Origin: Mesorhizobium sp. M2D.F.Ca.ET.226.01.1.1
Lineage (GTDB): Bacteria; Pseudomonadota; Alphaproteobacteria; Rhizobiales; Rhizobiaceae
Direction of reading: 5' to 3'
Assembly: GCF_004022705.2 (NCBI RefSeq)
Contig: NZ_RZOY02000009.1
Coordinates: forward strand, 62,001 to 126,000
DNA: 64,000 nt
The notes under the pieces are model-generated. The model was not told the DNA's origin. It did not search any database and saw nothing but the letters and a program-made list of their open reading frames with translations. Positions 18,619-27,511 of the stretch are shown in pieces (position 1 is the stretch's first letter; every line of letters starts with the position of its first letter). Both the position numbers and the translations under genes were made by a program.

Positions 18619-18888
18619 TCAGCGACGCAGACTGAGCTTGTCGATCAACGTCTGGTAGCGCGCGTCATCCTTGCGCTTGAGGTAGTCAAGCAGGCTGCGG
18701 CGCTGGGAAACCAGAGCAAGCAGGCCACGGCGGGAATGGTTATCCTTCTTGTGGTCCTTGAAGTGCTCGGTCAGGTTCTTGATGCGCTCGGAAAGGATGG
18801 CAACCTGGACTTCCGGAGATCCGGTGTCGCCCTTGGCGGTTGCGAATTCGGTCATCAATTCCTTCTTGCGATCGGCAGTGATCGACAT
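18619..18888 (-). CDS. rpsO: 30S ribosomal protein S15
   Basis: S15 (89 residues) binds the central domain of 16S rRNA early in 30S assembly. The sequence is canonical: FATAKGDTGSPEVQVAILSERIKNLTEHFKDHKKDNHSRRGLLALVSQRRSLLDYLKRKD. An AAGGAAAAG ribosome site precedes ATG 18888. It is normally directly downstream of truB; here corA and a type A repeat intervene. Upstream (18997-19009) a 13-base fragment matches the edge of type A repeats. Confidence 0.98.
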   Translation of the reverse strand: MSITADRKKELMTEFATAKGDTGSPEVQVAILSERIKNLTEHFKDHKKDNHSRRGLLALVSQRRSLLDYLKRKDDARYQTLIDKLSLRR

Positions 18889-19079
18889 CGTGCTTTTCCT
18901 TATCTGTTGGAGGAAACCGGACGCCCACAGCCGGGATGTCGTCCAGCAGGGGCCAGTGCAAGCAACGCGTCAGGGCGCGAAGCTGCGGCGCATATAGTGC
19001 AATTCCGGATAAAACACCAGCCCAATTGTCAAGCCGGCTTGTCGCAGGTTCTTGCTGCGAAAACAGGAGATTTCAAAGG

Positions 19080-20174
19080 CTACAGCCATTTCTTCCACTT
19101 GAAGAACGCGATCAAACCGGCGGCGACCAGAGCCATGAAAACCAGCGACAGAGGATAGCCGTAATAGGCTTTCAGTTCTGGCATGTTCCAGGGTGAGCTT
19201 CCCGGATCGAAATTCATGCCCCAGACGCCGACCAGGAATGTCAGTGGCATGAAGATCACCGAAACGATCGTCAGATAGGAGATGACGTCGTTGGTGCGGG
19301 CCTGGGTCAGCGAGACGTGCATCTCGATCAGGCCGGTGAGCATATCGCGCTGGTTCTCGACCAGTTCGATCAGGCGCAGCGAATGGTCGAGCGTGTCGTT
19401 GAAGAAAATCTTGGTCTCGGCCTTCACGAAAGGCACGTCGTTGCGGATCAGCGTCGCCAGCGTGTCGCGCATCGGCCACAGCACGCCTTTCAGCACGCCG
19501 GCGTCGCGCCGCAATTCATGCAGTTGCCGCATCTGATGCTTGTGCGGCTTGTTCAGCATCTCGTCCTCGATGCCGTCGACCAATTCGCTCGCCGCCTCGA
19601 TCGGCGGGAAATAACTGTCGACGATGGCATCGATCAGCGCATAGGCGAGGTAATCGGAGCCGCGCGAACGCAGCCGGTTCGGCATCGCGCCCGCGATGCG
19701 CTTGCGCACGGGGTCGAACGGATCGCCTTCGCGCTCCTGGAAAGTGACGACGAAATTCCCGCCGAAGAACAGCGCGATCTGCTCGTAGCGATGCGAGGCG
19801 ACGTCGTCGATCATGCGCATGACGACGAAAGCATGATCTTCGAAGAAGTCCACCTTGGGCCGCTGCCCGGTGTTGACGACATCCTCGAGCGCCAGCGGAT
19901 GCAGATTGAAGATGCGGCCGATCTCCTCGATCAGCGGGATGTTGGCAAGCCCGGTGCAATCCAGCCAGACGACCGGCCATTTCTCGCAATGGGTGTTGAG
20001 ATCGTCGATCGAGGCATTGTCGATGGTCTTGTATTTCTCGGGCGAGATCAGCGTCAGACGAAGCTCGCTGCGCCGCGCCCCCGGATCGGCGATCAACGTG
20101 CCGGGCGACGCCCCGACCGGTGGCCGACGGGTTTTCAGCGGCGCCCGCTTCTTGCCTGTATCAGCCTTTGCCAT
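19080..20174 (-). CDS. corA: CorA-family magnesium transporter
   Basis: CorA forms pentameric Mg2+ channels in the inner membrane. The 364-residue protein has a large cytoplasmic N-domain (WVVWLDCTG-like segment PVVWLDCTGLANIPLIEEIGR, LHPLALEDVVN), a long helix, and two C-terminal transmembrane helices, the first ending in the selectivity motif GMNFD (VWGMNFDPGS). The C-terminus FFKWKKWL is basic, as is usual. It interrupts the truB-rpsO spacing typical of the superoperon and is bounded on its upstream side by a complete type A repeat. Confidence 0.93.
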   Translation of the reverse strand: MAKADTGKKRAPLKTRRPPVGASPGTLIADPGARRSELRLTLISPEKYKTIDNASIDDLNTHCEKWPVVWLDCTGLANIPLIEEIGRIFNLHPLALEDVVNTGQRPKVDFFEDHAFVVMRMIDDVASHRYEQIALFFGGNFVVTFQEREGDPFDPVRKRIAGAMPNRLRSRGSDYLAYALIDAIVDSYFPPIEAASELVDGIEDEMLNKPHKHQMRQLHELRRDAGVLKGVLWPMRDTLATLIRNDVPFVKAETKIFFNDTLDHSLRLIELVENQRDMLTGLIEMHVSLTQARTNDVISYLTIVSVIFMPLTFLVGVWGMNFDPGSSPWNMPELKAYYGYPLSLVFMALVAAGLIAFFKWKKWL

Positions 20175-20210
20175 GAGATCCCTGGAACTTCCGCGCTCAG
20201 CCGGAGGTTA

Positions 20211-20312
20211 GAGCAATTCCAGGAAAAGCGTGACACGGTTTTCCGTCAGGAATTGCGTCAAAACAAAGAGATAGAGCGGTTCGCCGTTTCCGCGAAACGG
20301 TGAAACGCTCTA
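20211..20312 (+). repeat. Complete type A palindromic repeat (two hairpins)
   Basis: Hairpin 1 has arms gcaattcc (20213-20220) and ggaattgc (20249-20256) with an imperfect inner stem. Hairpin 2 has outer arms tagagcg (20272-20278) and cgctcta (20306-20312) and a perfect inner stem ccgtttc (20284-20290) / gaaacgg (20294-20300). Partial copies occur at 2702-2745 and 13276-13357. The two-palindrome, about 100-nt layout resembles rhizobial RIME elements; identity was not tested. Confidence 0.85.
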
Positions 20313-20323
20313 GACGACCGAGT

Positions 20324-21283
20324 TCACCCGGCAAAGACCCGCTTGGGCTTGAACATGCCCTGCTCGATGGCACCGATGGCAACGAGCCTGCCGCGCGCGG
20401 TAGCACAGGCCTCTTCGGCTTCGACCGGTGCATCGCGGCCGCGAATGATGACGGGATTGCCGAGGCGGATCTTGGTGGCCGCGTCGTCGCTGACGGCGAC
20501 CTGAGGCAGGCAGTCGAGCGCCGCCGCGGTCTCGACCAGCAGCGCGTCGATGGCGCTGAAATCGACTGGCGTCTCGGCATCGTCCGCTTTCTCTTCGGTC
20601 TTGTCGCCAAAACGGGCGGCTTCGAGTTCGGCGACGGTGACAAAATCATCCGATGTGAACGGCTCGACCTCGACACGGCGCAATTCGGCGATATGGCCAA
20701 AGCACCCGAGGTCGCGGCCCATGTCCCGCGCCAGCGAGCGCACATAGGTGCCCTTGCCGCATTCGACCTCGAAGATGGTCTTGTCGGCGCCGTGCTCGAT
20801 AATATCCAAACGGCCGATCTCAATTTCCCGCGCGGGTATCTCGACCGTCTCGCCTTCACGGGCAAGATCGTAGGCGCGTTCGCCGGCGATCTTGATGGCC
20901 GAGAATTGTGGCGGCGTCTGCATGATGACGCCAGTGTATTTCGGCAGCAGCGCCCGCAGCTCGGCCTCGGCCGGGCGCCGGTCGGAGCTGTTGATCACCG
21001 GGCCTTCGAGATCGTCGGTCGAGCGCTCCTCGCCCCAGGCGACGGTGAAGCGATAAATCTTGGCGCCGTCCTGCACGTAGGGAACCGTCTTGGTGGCCTC
21101 GCCCAAGGCGATCGGCAGCATGCCGGAGGCCAGCGGATCGAGCGTGCCGGCATGACCGGCCTTCTCGGCCTGGAAAAGCCATTTGATCTTGGAGACGGCC
21201 TCGGTCGAGCCCATGCCGACCGGCTTGTCCAGCACCACCCAGCCGGAGACCGGCCGCCCCTTCTTCTTGCCGCGACGCGCCAC
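20324..21283 (-). CDS. truB: tRNA pseudouridine-55 synthase TruB
   Basis: TruB converts U55 of the tRNA T-arm to pseudouridine. The 319-residue protein has the N-terminal GWVVLDKPVGMGSTEAV and the catalytic aspartate in GHAGTLDPLASGMLPIALGEATKT, plus ILGRAYDLAR-like and KGTYVRSLARD motifs (GKGTYVRSLARDMG). It abuts the rbfA stop with no gap and belongs to the nusA-infB operon. An extended C-terminal region (ETPVDFSAIDALLVETAA...) forms the PUA-like tail. Confidence 0.96.
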   Translation of the reverse strand: MARRGKKKGRPVSGWVVLDKPVGMGSTEAVSKIKWLFQAEKAGHAGTLDPLASGMLPIALGEATKTVPYVQDGAKIYRFTVAWGEERSTDDLEGPVINSSDRRPAEAELRALLPKYTGVIMQTPPQFSAIKIAGERAYDLAREGETVEIPAREIEIGRLDIIEHGADKTIFEVECGKGTYVRSLARDMGRDLGCFGHIAELRRVEVEPFTSDDFVTVAELEAARFGDKTEEKADDAETPVDFSAIDALLVETAAALDCLPQVAVSDDAATKIRLGNPVIIRGRDAPVEAEEACATARGRLVAIGAIEQGMFKPKRVFAG

Positions 21284-21700
21284 CTATTCCTCGTCCTTGT
21301 CGTTGTTCTTGCCGTCACCGAGATCGCGCGCCACTTCGGGCGATTTCAGCAGTTCATTGATCTTCGCGAAATTGTCGAAGGAGGTATCCAGCCGGAAGCG
21401 GAACTCCGGCATGTATTTCATTTGCCTGAGTGCGCCGGAAACACGACCGCGGATGAACTTCGAATGCCTGTTGAGCGCCTCGATCACCGCGCCGGCATCG
21501 CCGGTGCCGAGCGGCGAGACGAAGGCGGTGGCGATCTTCAGATCGGGCGACATGCGCACTTCGGACACCGAGACGACGCTGTTTTCAACCACCGGATCGA
21601 TGATCTCGCCGCGCTGCAGCGTTTCGGACAGGGCATGGCGCACCTGCTCACCGACGCGCAGCATGCGCTGGGAGGGGCCTGAGGTTGTCGAACGGGACAT
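21284..21700 (-). CDS. rbfA: 30S ribosome-binding factor RbfA
   Basis: RbfA is a KH-fold factor for late 30S maturation. The 138-residue protein shows LRVGEQVRHALSETLQRGEI, SVSEVRMSPDLKIATAFVSPLG and the C-terminal MKYMPEFRFRLDTSFDNFAKINELL. Its C-terminal tail is acidic and charged (GDGKNNDKDEE). It lies 123 bases after infB and directly before truB. Confidence 0.96.
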   Translation of the reverse strand: MSRSTTSGPSQRMLRVGEQVRHALSETLQRGEIIDPVVENSVVSVSEVRMSPDLKIATAFVSPLGTGDAGAVIEALNRHSKFIRGRVSGALRQMKYMPEFRFRLDTSFDNFAKINELLKSPEVARDLGDGKNNDKDEE

Positions 21701-21823
21701 TTTCTTCGATCCTGAAAGCGTGGAGCGCGGGATGGGACCGCGCTACATGTCTCAACATGCACAACGGGTGTGGACGGCAGCCTTGCGGCCGCCGCCCGTT
21801 TCATTTCGGCAAGTATACCGGAT

Positions 21824-24406
21824 TTAGAGCGTCCGGGTTACCATCTCGATGCGGAAGCACTCGATGATGTCGCCGACGCGCATGTCCTCGTAGTTCTGGA
21901 AGGCCATGCCGCATTCCTGGCCGCCCGGCACTTCCGAAACCTCGTCCTTGAAGCGCTTCAACGTCTTCAGCGTGCCTTCGTGGATGACGACATTGTCGCG
22001 GATCAGGCGAACGCCCGCGCCACGCTCGACTTTGCCTTCGGTGACACGGCAGCCGGCGATCTTGCCGACCTTGGAGATGTCGAAGATCTCGAGGATCTCG
22101 GCATTGCCGATGAAGGTTTCGCGCCGCTCCGGCGAGAGCATCCCGGAAAGGGCTGCCTTCACGTCATCGACGAGGTTGTAGATGATCGAGTAGTAGCGAA
22201 TCTCGATGCCCGCGGCTGCCGCGGCCGCACGCGCCTGCGCATTGGCGCGGACGTTGAAGCCGATGATCGCCGCTCCGGACGTCTCGGCGAGCGAGACATC
22301 GCTTTCGGTGATGCCGCCGGCCCCGGCATGGACGATGCGCGCACGCACCTCGTCGTTGCCGAGCTTTTCAAGGGCGGCATTGATCGCCTCGATCGAACCC
22401 TGCACGTCACCCTTGATGACCAGCGGGAATTCCTTCAGTCCGCTCGTCTGCAACTGCGACATCATCTGCTCGAGCGAGCCGCGCTGACCGGCATGCCTGG
22501 CCACCGCCTTGTCGCGCGCCAGGCGCTGACGATACTCGGTGATCTCACGGGCGCGCGCCTCGTTGTTGACGACGGCGAAACGGTCGCCCGCTTGCGGCGT
22601 GCCCTGGAGGCCAAGCACCTCGACCGGCATTGCCGGCGGCGCTTCCGGTACATGCTCGCCGCGATCGTTGACGAGCGCACGCACACGGCCCCACTCGTTG
22701 CCGGCGACTATGATATCGCCCGGCATCAGCGTGCCGGTCTGCACCAGCACGGTGGCGACGGGACCACGGCCCTTATCCAACTGCGCCTCGATGACCGCGC
22801 CTTCGGCGGTGCGGTCGGGGTTGGCCTTGAGGTCGAGGACTTCGGCCTGCAGCAGGATCGCTTCCAGCAGCTTGTCGAGATTGGTGCCCTTGGTCGCCGA
22901 AACCTCGACGTCCAGCACCTCGCCGCCCATCGATTCCACGAACACTTCGTGGCGCAGCAGCTCGGTGCGCACCTTCTGCGGGTCGGCGTCGCGCTTGTCG
23001 ATCTTGTTGATGGCCACGATGATCGGCACGCCGGCCGCCTTGGCGTGGCTGATCGATTCGATCGTCTGCGGCATCACGCTGTCGTCAGCCGCCACCACCA
23101 GCACGGCGATGTCGGTGACCTGCGCGCCGCGGGCGCGCATGGCCGTGAAGGCGGCGTGGCCGGGCGTGTCGATGAAGGTGATCTTCTGACCGTTCTTCTC
23201 GATCTGGTAGGCACCGATATGCTGGGTGATGCCGCCGGCCTCGCCGGACACGACATTGGCGTTGCGGATGGCGTCGAGCAGCGAGGTCTTGCCGTGGTCG
23301 ACATGGCCCATGATGGTCACGACCGGCGGACGCGACACCAGGTCTTCCGGGCGGTCGGCGATGTTAAACAGGCCTTCCTCGATGTCAGACTCGGCGACGC
23401 GGCGGACCGTATGGCCGAATTCGGAAGCGACCAGCTCGGCCGTGTCGGCGTCGATGACGTCGCCCGGCTTCAGGATCTGGCCCTGCTTCATGAAGAACTT
23501 GACCACGTCCACGGCGCGTTCGGACATGCGCTGCGCCAGTTCCTGGATGGTGATGGTTTCGGGCAGGATCACTTCGCGCATAACTTTCTCGCGCGGCTCA
23601 TTGTGGAGCGCGCGTTTGAATTTTTCCTGGCGGCGACGCATCGACGACAGCGAGCGTCCGCGCGCATCGTCATCCGACAGCGCCGAATTCAGCGTCAGCT
23701 TGCCGCGGCGGCGATCTTCCTCGCCCTTGGTCGGCTTAGCCGGCCGCGCCACTTCCGGCGTCGCAAGACGGCGCGGCGGCGCACTCGCGCCGGCACCGGC
23801 GCCTGTACGCCTCGGCTTGGCCTCCTCCTCGTCGTCAGCCGTGGCAACATCCGCTGCCTGCGGCGCGCGGCGGCGAGCCTCTTCCTCCGCGCGGCGCCGG
23901 GACTCGGCCTCGGCCTGCAGGCGCGCTTCTTCCTCGGCCTGACGGCGCGCGGATTCGTCACGCTCGCGCTTGCGGCGTTCTTCTTCCTCGGCGCGGCGCT
24001 TGGCATCTTCCTGAGCGCGCAGGCGATCCTCCGCCTCGCGGGCCTTGGAGCCTTCCAGCGCCTTGCGGCGTGCTTCCATCTCGCCGCGCGAGAGTTCGTT
24101 CAGGACCATGCCGGAACGTTCGGGCGGCGGGGGCGGCGCTTTCGGCGCTTCCCGCACGGCAGGCGCGGCGGCAACGGGCGCGGGAGCGGGCTTCGGCGTG
24201 AAGACGGATGCAGCGGCCACCGGCTCCGGCTTGTCGCCAGGCAGTGAGAACTTGCGCTTCTTGGTCTCGACCACGACCGACTTGGTGCGGCCATGCGAGA
24301 AATTCTGGCGCACGGTGCCCTGCTCGAGGCCGGGGCGCTTCAGCGTCAAGGTCTTCTTCGGCGTAACACTCAACGTCTTGTCGTCGCCCGATTTCGTATC
24401 GCTCAT
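21824..24406 (-). CDS. infB: Translation initiation factor IF-2
   Basis: IF-2 is the GTPase that brings initiator fMet-tRNA to the 30S subunit. The 860-residue protein has a long charged, Glu/Arg/Ala-rich N-terminal region (about residues 90-260, coiled-coil-like), then the G domain with GHVDHGKTSLLDAI (G1), DTPGHAAF (G3) and NKID (G4), and the IF-2 C-terminal beta-barrels with the GMAFQNYEDMRVGDIIE ending. Its start overlaps the stop of the ylxR-like gene by four bases (ATGA), indicating translational coupling. Confidence 0.98.
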   Translation of the reverse strand: MSDTKSGDDKTLSVTPKKTLTLKRPGLEQGTVRQNFSHGRTKSVVVETKKRKFSLPGDKPEPVAAASVFTPKPAPAPVAAAPAVREAPKAPPPPPERSGMVLNELSRGEMEARRKALEGSKAREAEDRLRAQEDAKRRAEEEERRKRERDESARRQAEEEARLQAEAESRRRAEEEARRRAPQAADVATADDEEEAKPRRTGAGAGASAPPRRLATPEVARPAKPTKGEEDRRRGKLTLNSALSDDDARGRSLSSMRRRQEKFKRALHNEPREKVMREVILPETITIQELAQRMSERAVDVVKFFMKQGQILKPGDVIDADTAELVASEFGHTVRRVAESDIEEGLFNIADRPEDLVSRPPVVTIMGHVDHGKTSLLDAIRNANVVSGEAGGITQHIGAYQIEKNGQKITFIDTPGHAAFTAMRARGAQVTDIAVLVVAADDSVMPQTIESISHAKAAGVPIIVAINKIDKRDADPQKVRTELLRHEVFVESMGGEVLDVEVSATKGTNLDKLLEAILLQAEVLDLKANPDRTAEGAVIEAQLDKGRGPVATVLVQTGTLMPGDIIVAGNEWGRVRALVNDRGEHVPEAPPAMPVEVLGLQGTPQAGDRFAVVNNEARAREITEYRQRLARDKAVARHAGQRGSLEQMMSQLQTSGLKEFPLVIKGDVQGSIEAINAALEKLGNDEVRARIVHAGAGGITESDVSLAETSGAAIIGFNVRANAQARAAAAAAGIEIRYYSIIYNLVDDVKAALSGMLSPERRETFIGNAEILEIFDISKVGKIAGCRVTEGKVERGAGVRLIRDNVVIHEGTLKTLKRFKDEVSEVPGGQECGMAFQNYEDMRVGDIIECFRIEMVTRTL

Positions 24407-25053
24407 TCCATATCCTCTGCGGCATCATCTTCGTCAGCAACGACCGCAAGCATTGCCAGATCGTTCGGGGTACCGCCCCGATATCGGTCGAGCGCAACAA
24501 CGCGCTTCTCAACCGCCAGTCCCGCGTCCTGCGCGAGGACGGCAGCATGTATCACATTTGTACCCCCCAATGCCAAGCTCAACTCGGCCTCGGAGAAAAG
24601 TTTGTAGGCAAGGATGGCGGGGCCGCCGAGATGGACGGTAGCCCGCCGCGCCTGACTGATCTTGCGGACACCGTCGTCCGAAGCCTCGGTCGCATGCAGC
24701 ACAAGCAGCGCCTGCCCGTCGCGCACCGCGCCCTCAACCTTGGCGGCGCCAAGAACGACGGCGCCGGCCTTGCGAGCAAGGCCAAGCATGCCCAGAGCGG
24801 ATCTGGAGAGCAGTCCGTCGACCATGCCGCCGAGATCGGCCGGAACGGTCACCTGTGCCTTGAACGCACGGGCAAACAGGTTCTTCGCCGCTGCCTTGTC
24901 GATATGTAGGCGATCGGCGGTGACCCAGCAACCACGGCCGGGCAGATTCCTCTTGATGTCCGGAACGACGGCCGAATCGGGGCCGACGACGAAGCGGATC
25001 AGCTCATCCGCTTCGGCCTGCCTGCGCGTAACGATGCAAGTGCGATCGTTCAT
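24403..25053 (-). CDS. YlxR (DUF448)/L7Ae-like RNA-binding protein
   Basis: A 216-residue protein of the type found between nusA and infB in alphaproteobacteria. The N-terminal YlxR domain has TCIVTRRQAEADELIRFVVGPD and LPGRGCWVT; the C-terminal half (about residues 78-165, LSRSALGMLGLARKAGAVVLGAAKVEGAV...) has an L7Ae/L30e-like fold pattern. Both parts suggest RNA binding; YlxR proteins elsewhere have been linked to RNase P or nucleoid functions, but the role here is not determined. Confidence 0.9.
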   Translation of the reverse strand: MNDRTCIVTRRQAEADELIRFVVGPDSAVVPDIKRNLPGRGCWVTADRLHIDKAAAKNLFARAFKAQVTVPADLGGMVDGLLSRSALGMLGLARKAGAVVLGAAKVEGAVRDGQALLVLHATEASDDGVRKISQARRATVHLGGPAILAYKLFSEAELSLALGGTNVIHAAVLAQDAGLAVEKRVVALDRYRGGTPNDLAMLAVVADEDDAAEDME

Positions 25054-25091
25054 CTCGTCCTGGGGAGGGTTGTGTGCGATGCGGTTTCACC

Positions 25092-26687
25092 TCACGCACC
25101 AACAGCTTCGTCAGCCGCGACTTGTTCGGCTGCAAGCTCGTCTTCGCTGATCCAGCCAGCCTTGAGGCGGGCTGCCAGAACCATCTGCTCGGCATCGGCG
25201 CGCGACACGCCGTGGCTGGCGAGCACGCCCGGATAGACCTTGGTCTCGCCGTCCTTGCGTTCCTTCCAGCCGATCAGGTCGTCGGCGGCATAGCCGGCGA
25301 AGTCCTCGATCGTCTTCACGCCGTCCTCGCCGAGCGTCACCATCATGGCGGTGGTGACGCCGGGGATCTCGCGCAGCTCGTCCTTGACGCCCAGCGCCTT
25401 GCGCTTTTCGTCATGCTCGGCCTCGATCTTTTCCAGATACTCGCGGGCGCGGGTCTGGATTTCCGAAGCGGTGTCCTCGTCGAAACCGTCGATCGAGGCG
25501 ATCTCGCCGGAGTCGACATAGGCGACTTCCTCGACGCTGGTGAAGCCTTCAGAGGCCAGCACCTGGCCGACCATTTCGTCGACGTCGAGGGCTTCCATGA
25601 ACAGCGCCGAACGCTCGACGAATTCCTTCTGGCGGCGCTCGCTCTCTTCCTGCTCGGTCAGGATGTCGATATCCCAGCCGGTGAGCTGCGAGGCAAGGCG
25701 CACGTTCTGGCCGCGGCGGCCGATGGCCAGCGAGAGCTGGTCGTCCGGCACCACCACTTCGATGCGCTCGGCATCCTCGTCGAGCACCACCTTGGCGACC
25801 TCGGCCGGCTGCAGCGCGTTGACGATGAAGGAGGCGGCCGAAGGCGACCACGGAATGATGTCGATCTTCTCGCCCTGCAATTCGCCGACAACCGCCTGGA
25901 CGCGGCTGCCGCGCATGCCGACGCAGGCGCCGACCGGATCGATGGACGAGTCACGCGAGATGACGGCGATCTTGGCGCGCGAGCCCGGATCGCGAGCAAC
26001 CGACTTGATCTCGATAATGCCGTCATAGATTTCCGGCACTTCCATGGTGAAGAGCTTGGCCATGAACTGCGGGTGGGTGCGCGACAGGAAGATCTGCGGG
26101 CCGCGCTGCTCGCGGCGCACGTCATAGACATAGGCCCGCACGCGGTCGCCATATTTGTAGTTCTCGCGCGGGATCAGCTCGTCGCGGCGGATGATCGCCT
26201 CGCCCCGGCCGAGATCGACGATGACGTTGCCATATTCGACGCGCTTGACGGTGCCGTTGACGATCTCGCCGATGCGATCCTTGTATTCGTCATACTGGCG
26301 ATCGCGTTCGGCCTCGCGCACCTTCTGCACGATGACCTGCTTAGCCGACTGGGCGGCGATGCGGCCGAAATCCATCGGCGGCAGCTGCTCGGCGATGAAG
26401 TCGCCGAGCTGGGCGTCGGGGTTGCGCTCGCGCGCGGTGGAAAGCGCGATCTGTGTGGCGTAGTCCTCGACCTTCTCGACCACTTCCATCAACCGCTGCA
26501 GCTTCATCTCACCGGTGTTCGGGTTGATGTCGGCGCGAATGTTGGTCTCCTGGCCGTAACGCGAGCGCGCCGCCTTCTGGATCGCATCGGCCATGGCGGC
26601 GATGACGATCGACTTGTCGATCGACTTTTCACGCGCGACCGCATCGGCGATCTGCAGCAGTTCAAGCCTGTTGGCGCTTACAACCAT
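25092..26687 (-). CDS. nusA: Transcription termination/antitermination factor NusA
   Basis: NusA binds RNA polymerase and nascent RNA, controlling pausing, termination and rRNA antitermination. The 531-residue protein shows the N-terminal RNAP-binding domain, S1 (VNGTVKRVEYGNVIVDLGRGEAIIRRDELI), KH1 and KH2 (VGACVGMRGSRVQAVVGEL; LSLAIGRRGQNVRLASQLTGWDIDI) and C-terminal acidic/helix-hairpin-helix repeats (ALGVKDELREIPGVTTAMMVTLGEDGVKTIEDFAGYAADDL). ATG 26687 (MVVSANRLELLQ) is set by homology and a GGGAGAAAG ribosome site; the open frame runs upstream into rimP. Confidence 0.97.
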   Translation of the reverse strand: MVVSANRLELLQIADAVAREKSIDKSIVIAAMADAIQKAARSRYGQETNIRADINPNTGEMKLQRLMEVVEKVEDYATQIALSTARERNPDAQLGDFIAEQLPPMDFGRIAAQSAKQVIVQKVREAERDRQYDEYKDRIGEIVNGTVKRVEYGNVIVDLGRGEAIIRRDELIPRENYKYGDRVRAYVYDVRREQRGPQIFLSRTHPQFMAKLFTMEVPEIYDGIIEIKSVARDPGSRAKIAVISRDSSIDPVGACVGMRGSRVQAVVGELQGEKIDIIPWSPSAASFIVNALQPAEVAKVVLDEDAERIEVVVPDDQLSLAIGRRGQNVRLASQLTGWDIDILTEQEESERRQKEFVERSALFMEALDVDEMVGQVLASEGFTSVEEVAYVDSGEIASIDGFDEDTASEIQTRAREYLEKIEAEHDEKRKALGVKDELREIPGVTTAMMVTLGEDGVKTIEDFAGYAADDLIGWKERKDGETKVYPGVLASHGVSRADAEQMVLAARLKAGWISEDELAAEQVAADEAVGA

Positions 26688-26730
26688 TGTCTTTCTCCCG
26701 ATTTCGCCTCGGACATGCCCGTCGGCGCTA

Positions 26731-27357
26731 TCAACTTTCCTGTTCGGTTTCGTTTTCCTCAGCGGCGTCTTGCGCTTCGCCGCGGCGTTTCTTGGCTTCC
26801 TTGCGCGCCCGGTTGTCCTTCGACAGGGCATCGCGGATAAGATCGTCGGTCAGCACCAGCCGCGCCTCGGCAATCGCGTCAAAAGGCACGCGCACCGTCG
26901 GCTCTTCGCCATAGGCCGCCTTGTCGCGCTCGACCAGGATGCCATCGGCGTCGGCCTCGGCGATCTTGCCCTTGAAGCGCTTGCGGTCGCCGATGAGAAC
27001 CGACGTTTCCAGCTTGACCAGATGGCCGGTCCAGGTGGTGAAATCCAATTTGCGCACCAGCGGCCGGTCGATGCCGGGCGACGAGACTTCCAGATGATAC
27101 GCCTTTTCGATCGGATCATCGACATCGAGCGCCGGCGACACCGCGCGGCTGACCTCTTCGCAATCCTCGACGGTCATGGTGCCGTCTTCGCGTTCGGCCA
27201 TGATCTGCAGCGTCAGCCCGTTCTGGCCGGTCAGTTGCACCCGCACGAGACGGAAGCCGATTGCCTTGAGCACCGGCTGTACGATCAGCGCAATACGCGC
27301 ATCGATGCCGCTTTCGCGGATGATACGGTCGTCGGCCTCGCTTGCCGCTGCAGTCAT
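26731..27357 (-). CDS. rimP: Ribosome maturation factor RimP
   Basis: RimP is needed for 30S assembly. The 208-residue protein has the conserved block LEVSSPGIDRPL with DCEEVSRAVSPALDV before it, and a C-terminal domain that ends in a basic/acidic tail (KEAKKRRGEAQDAAEENETEQES). It is the first gene of the rimP-nusA-ylxR-infB-rbfA-truB operon. A good promoter and an intrinsic terminator lie in its leader (see those entries), so the operon is probably controlled by attenuation. Confidence 0.95.
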   Translation of the reverse strand: MTAAASEADDRIIRESGIDARIALIVQPVLKAIGFRLVRVQLTGQNGLTLQIMAEREDGTMTVEDCEEVSRAVSPALDVDDPIEKAYHLEVSSPGIDRPLVRKLDFTTWTGHLVKLETSVLIGDRKRFKGKIAEADADGILVERDKAAYGEEPTVRVPFDAIAEARLVLTDDLIRDALSKDNRARKEAKKRRGEAQDAAEENETEQES

Positions 27358-27391
27358 CAGATTCCTGTCGCTTTGTCGCTCCGGCCGGCAG

Positions 27392-27428
27392 GTAATAAAA
27401 AAGAGCGGGACCGGGTGGACCCACTCTT
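27392..27428 (-). terminator. Intrinsic terminator in the rimP leader (possible attenuator)
   Basis: On the minus strand aagaguggg (27428-27420) pairs with cccgcucuu (27409-27401) over nine pairs including one U-G, with a ten-base loop, followed by TTTTATT. It ends 35 bases before the rimP ATG. Since the predicted rimP promoter lies upstream of it, it would stop rimP operon transcripts prematurely unless antiterminated; it may also end transcription of the upstream toxin-antitoxin genes. Confidence 0.85.
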
Positions 27429-27455
27429 CGTCATACCGACCAAGAATTTGACGGT

Positions 27456-27484
27456 CATATAGACGATTGCCGCCGGTGTTTCAA
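27456..27484 (-). promoter_or_regulatory. Predicted sigma-70-type promoter of the rimP-nusA-infB operon
   Basis: On the minus strand TTGAAA (27484-27479) and TATATG (27461-27456) are separated by exactly 17 bases. The predicted transcript would begin near 27449 and have a leader of about 92 bases that contains the terminator at 27392-27428. Confidence 0.6.
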
Positions 27485-27511
27485 GCCTTCAGGCAAGACT
27501 TGCGACGATGT

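Noticed and set aside
21770..24247. 825-codon open frame on the plus strand across infB
   Set aside because: Antisense shadow of infB with Asp/Arg/Ala/Val-rich low-complexity translation; no recognisable domain.
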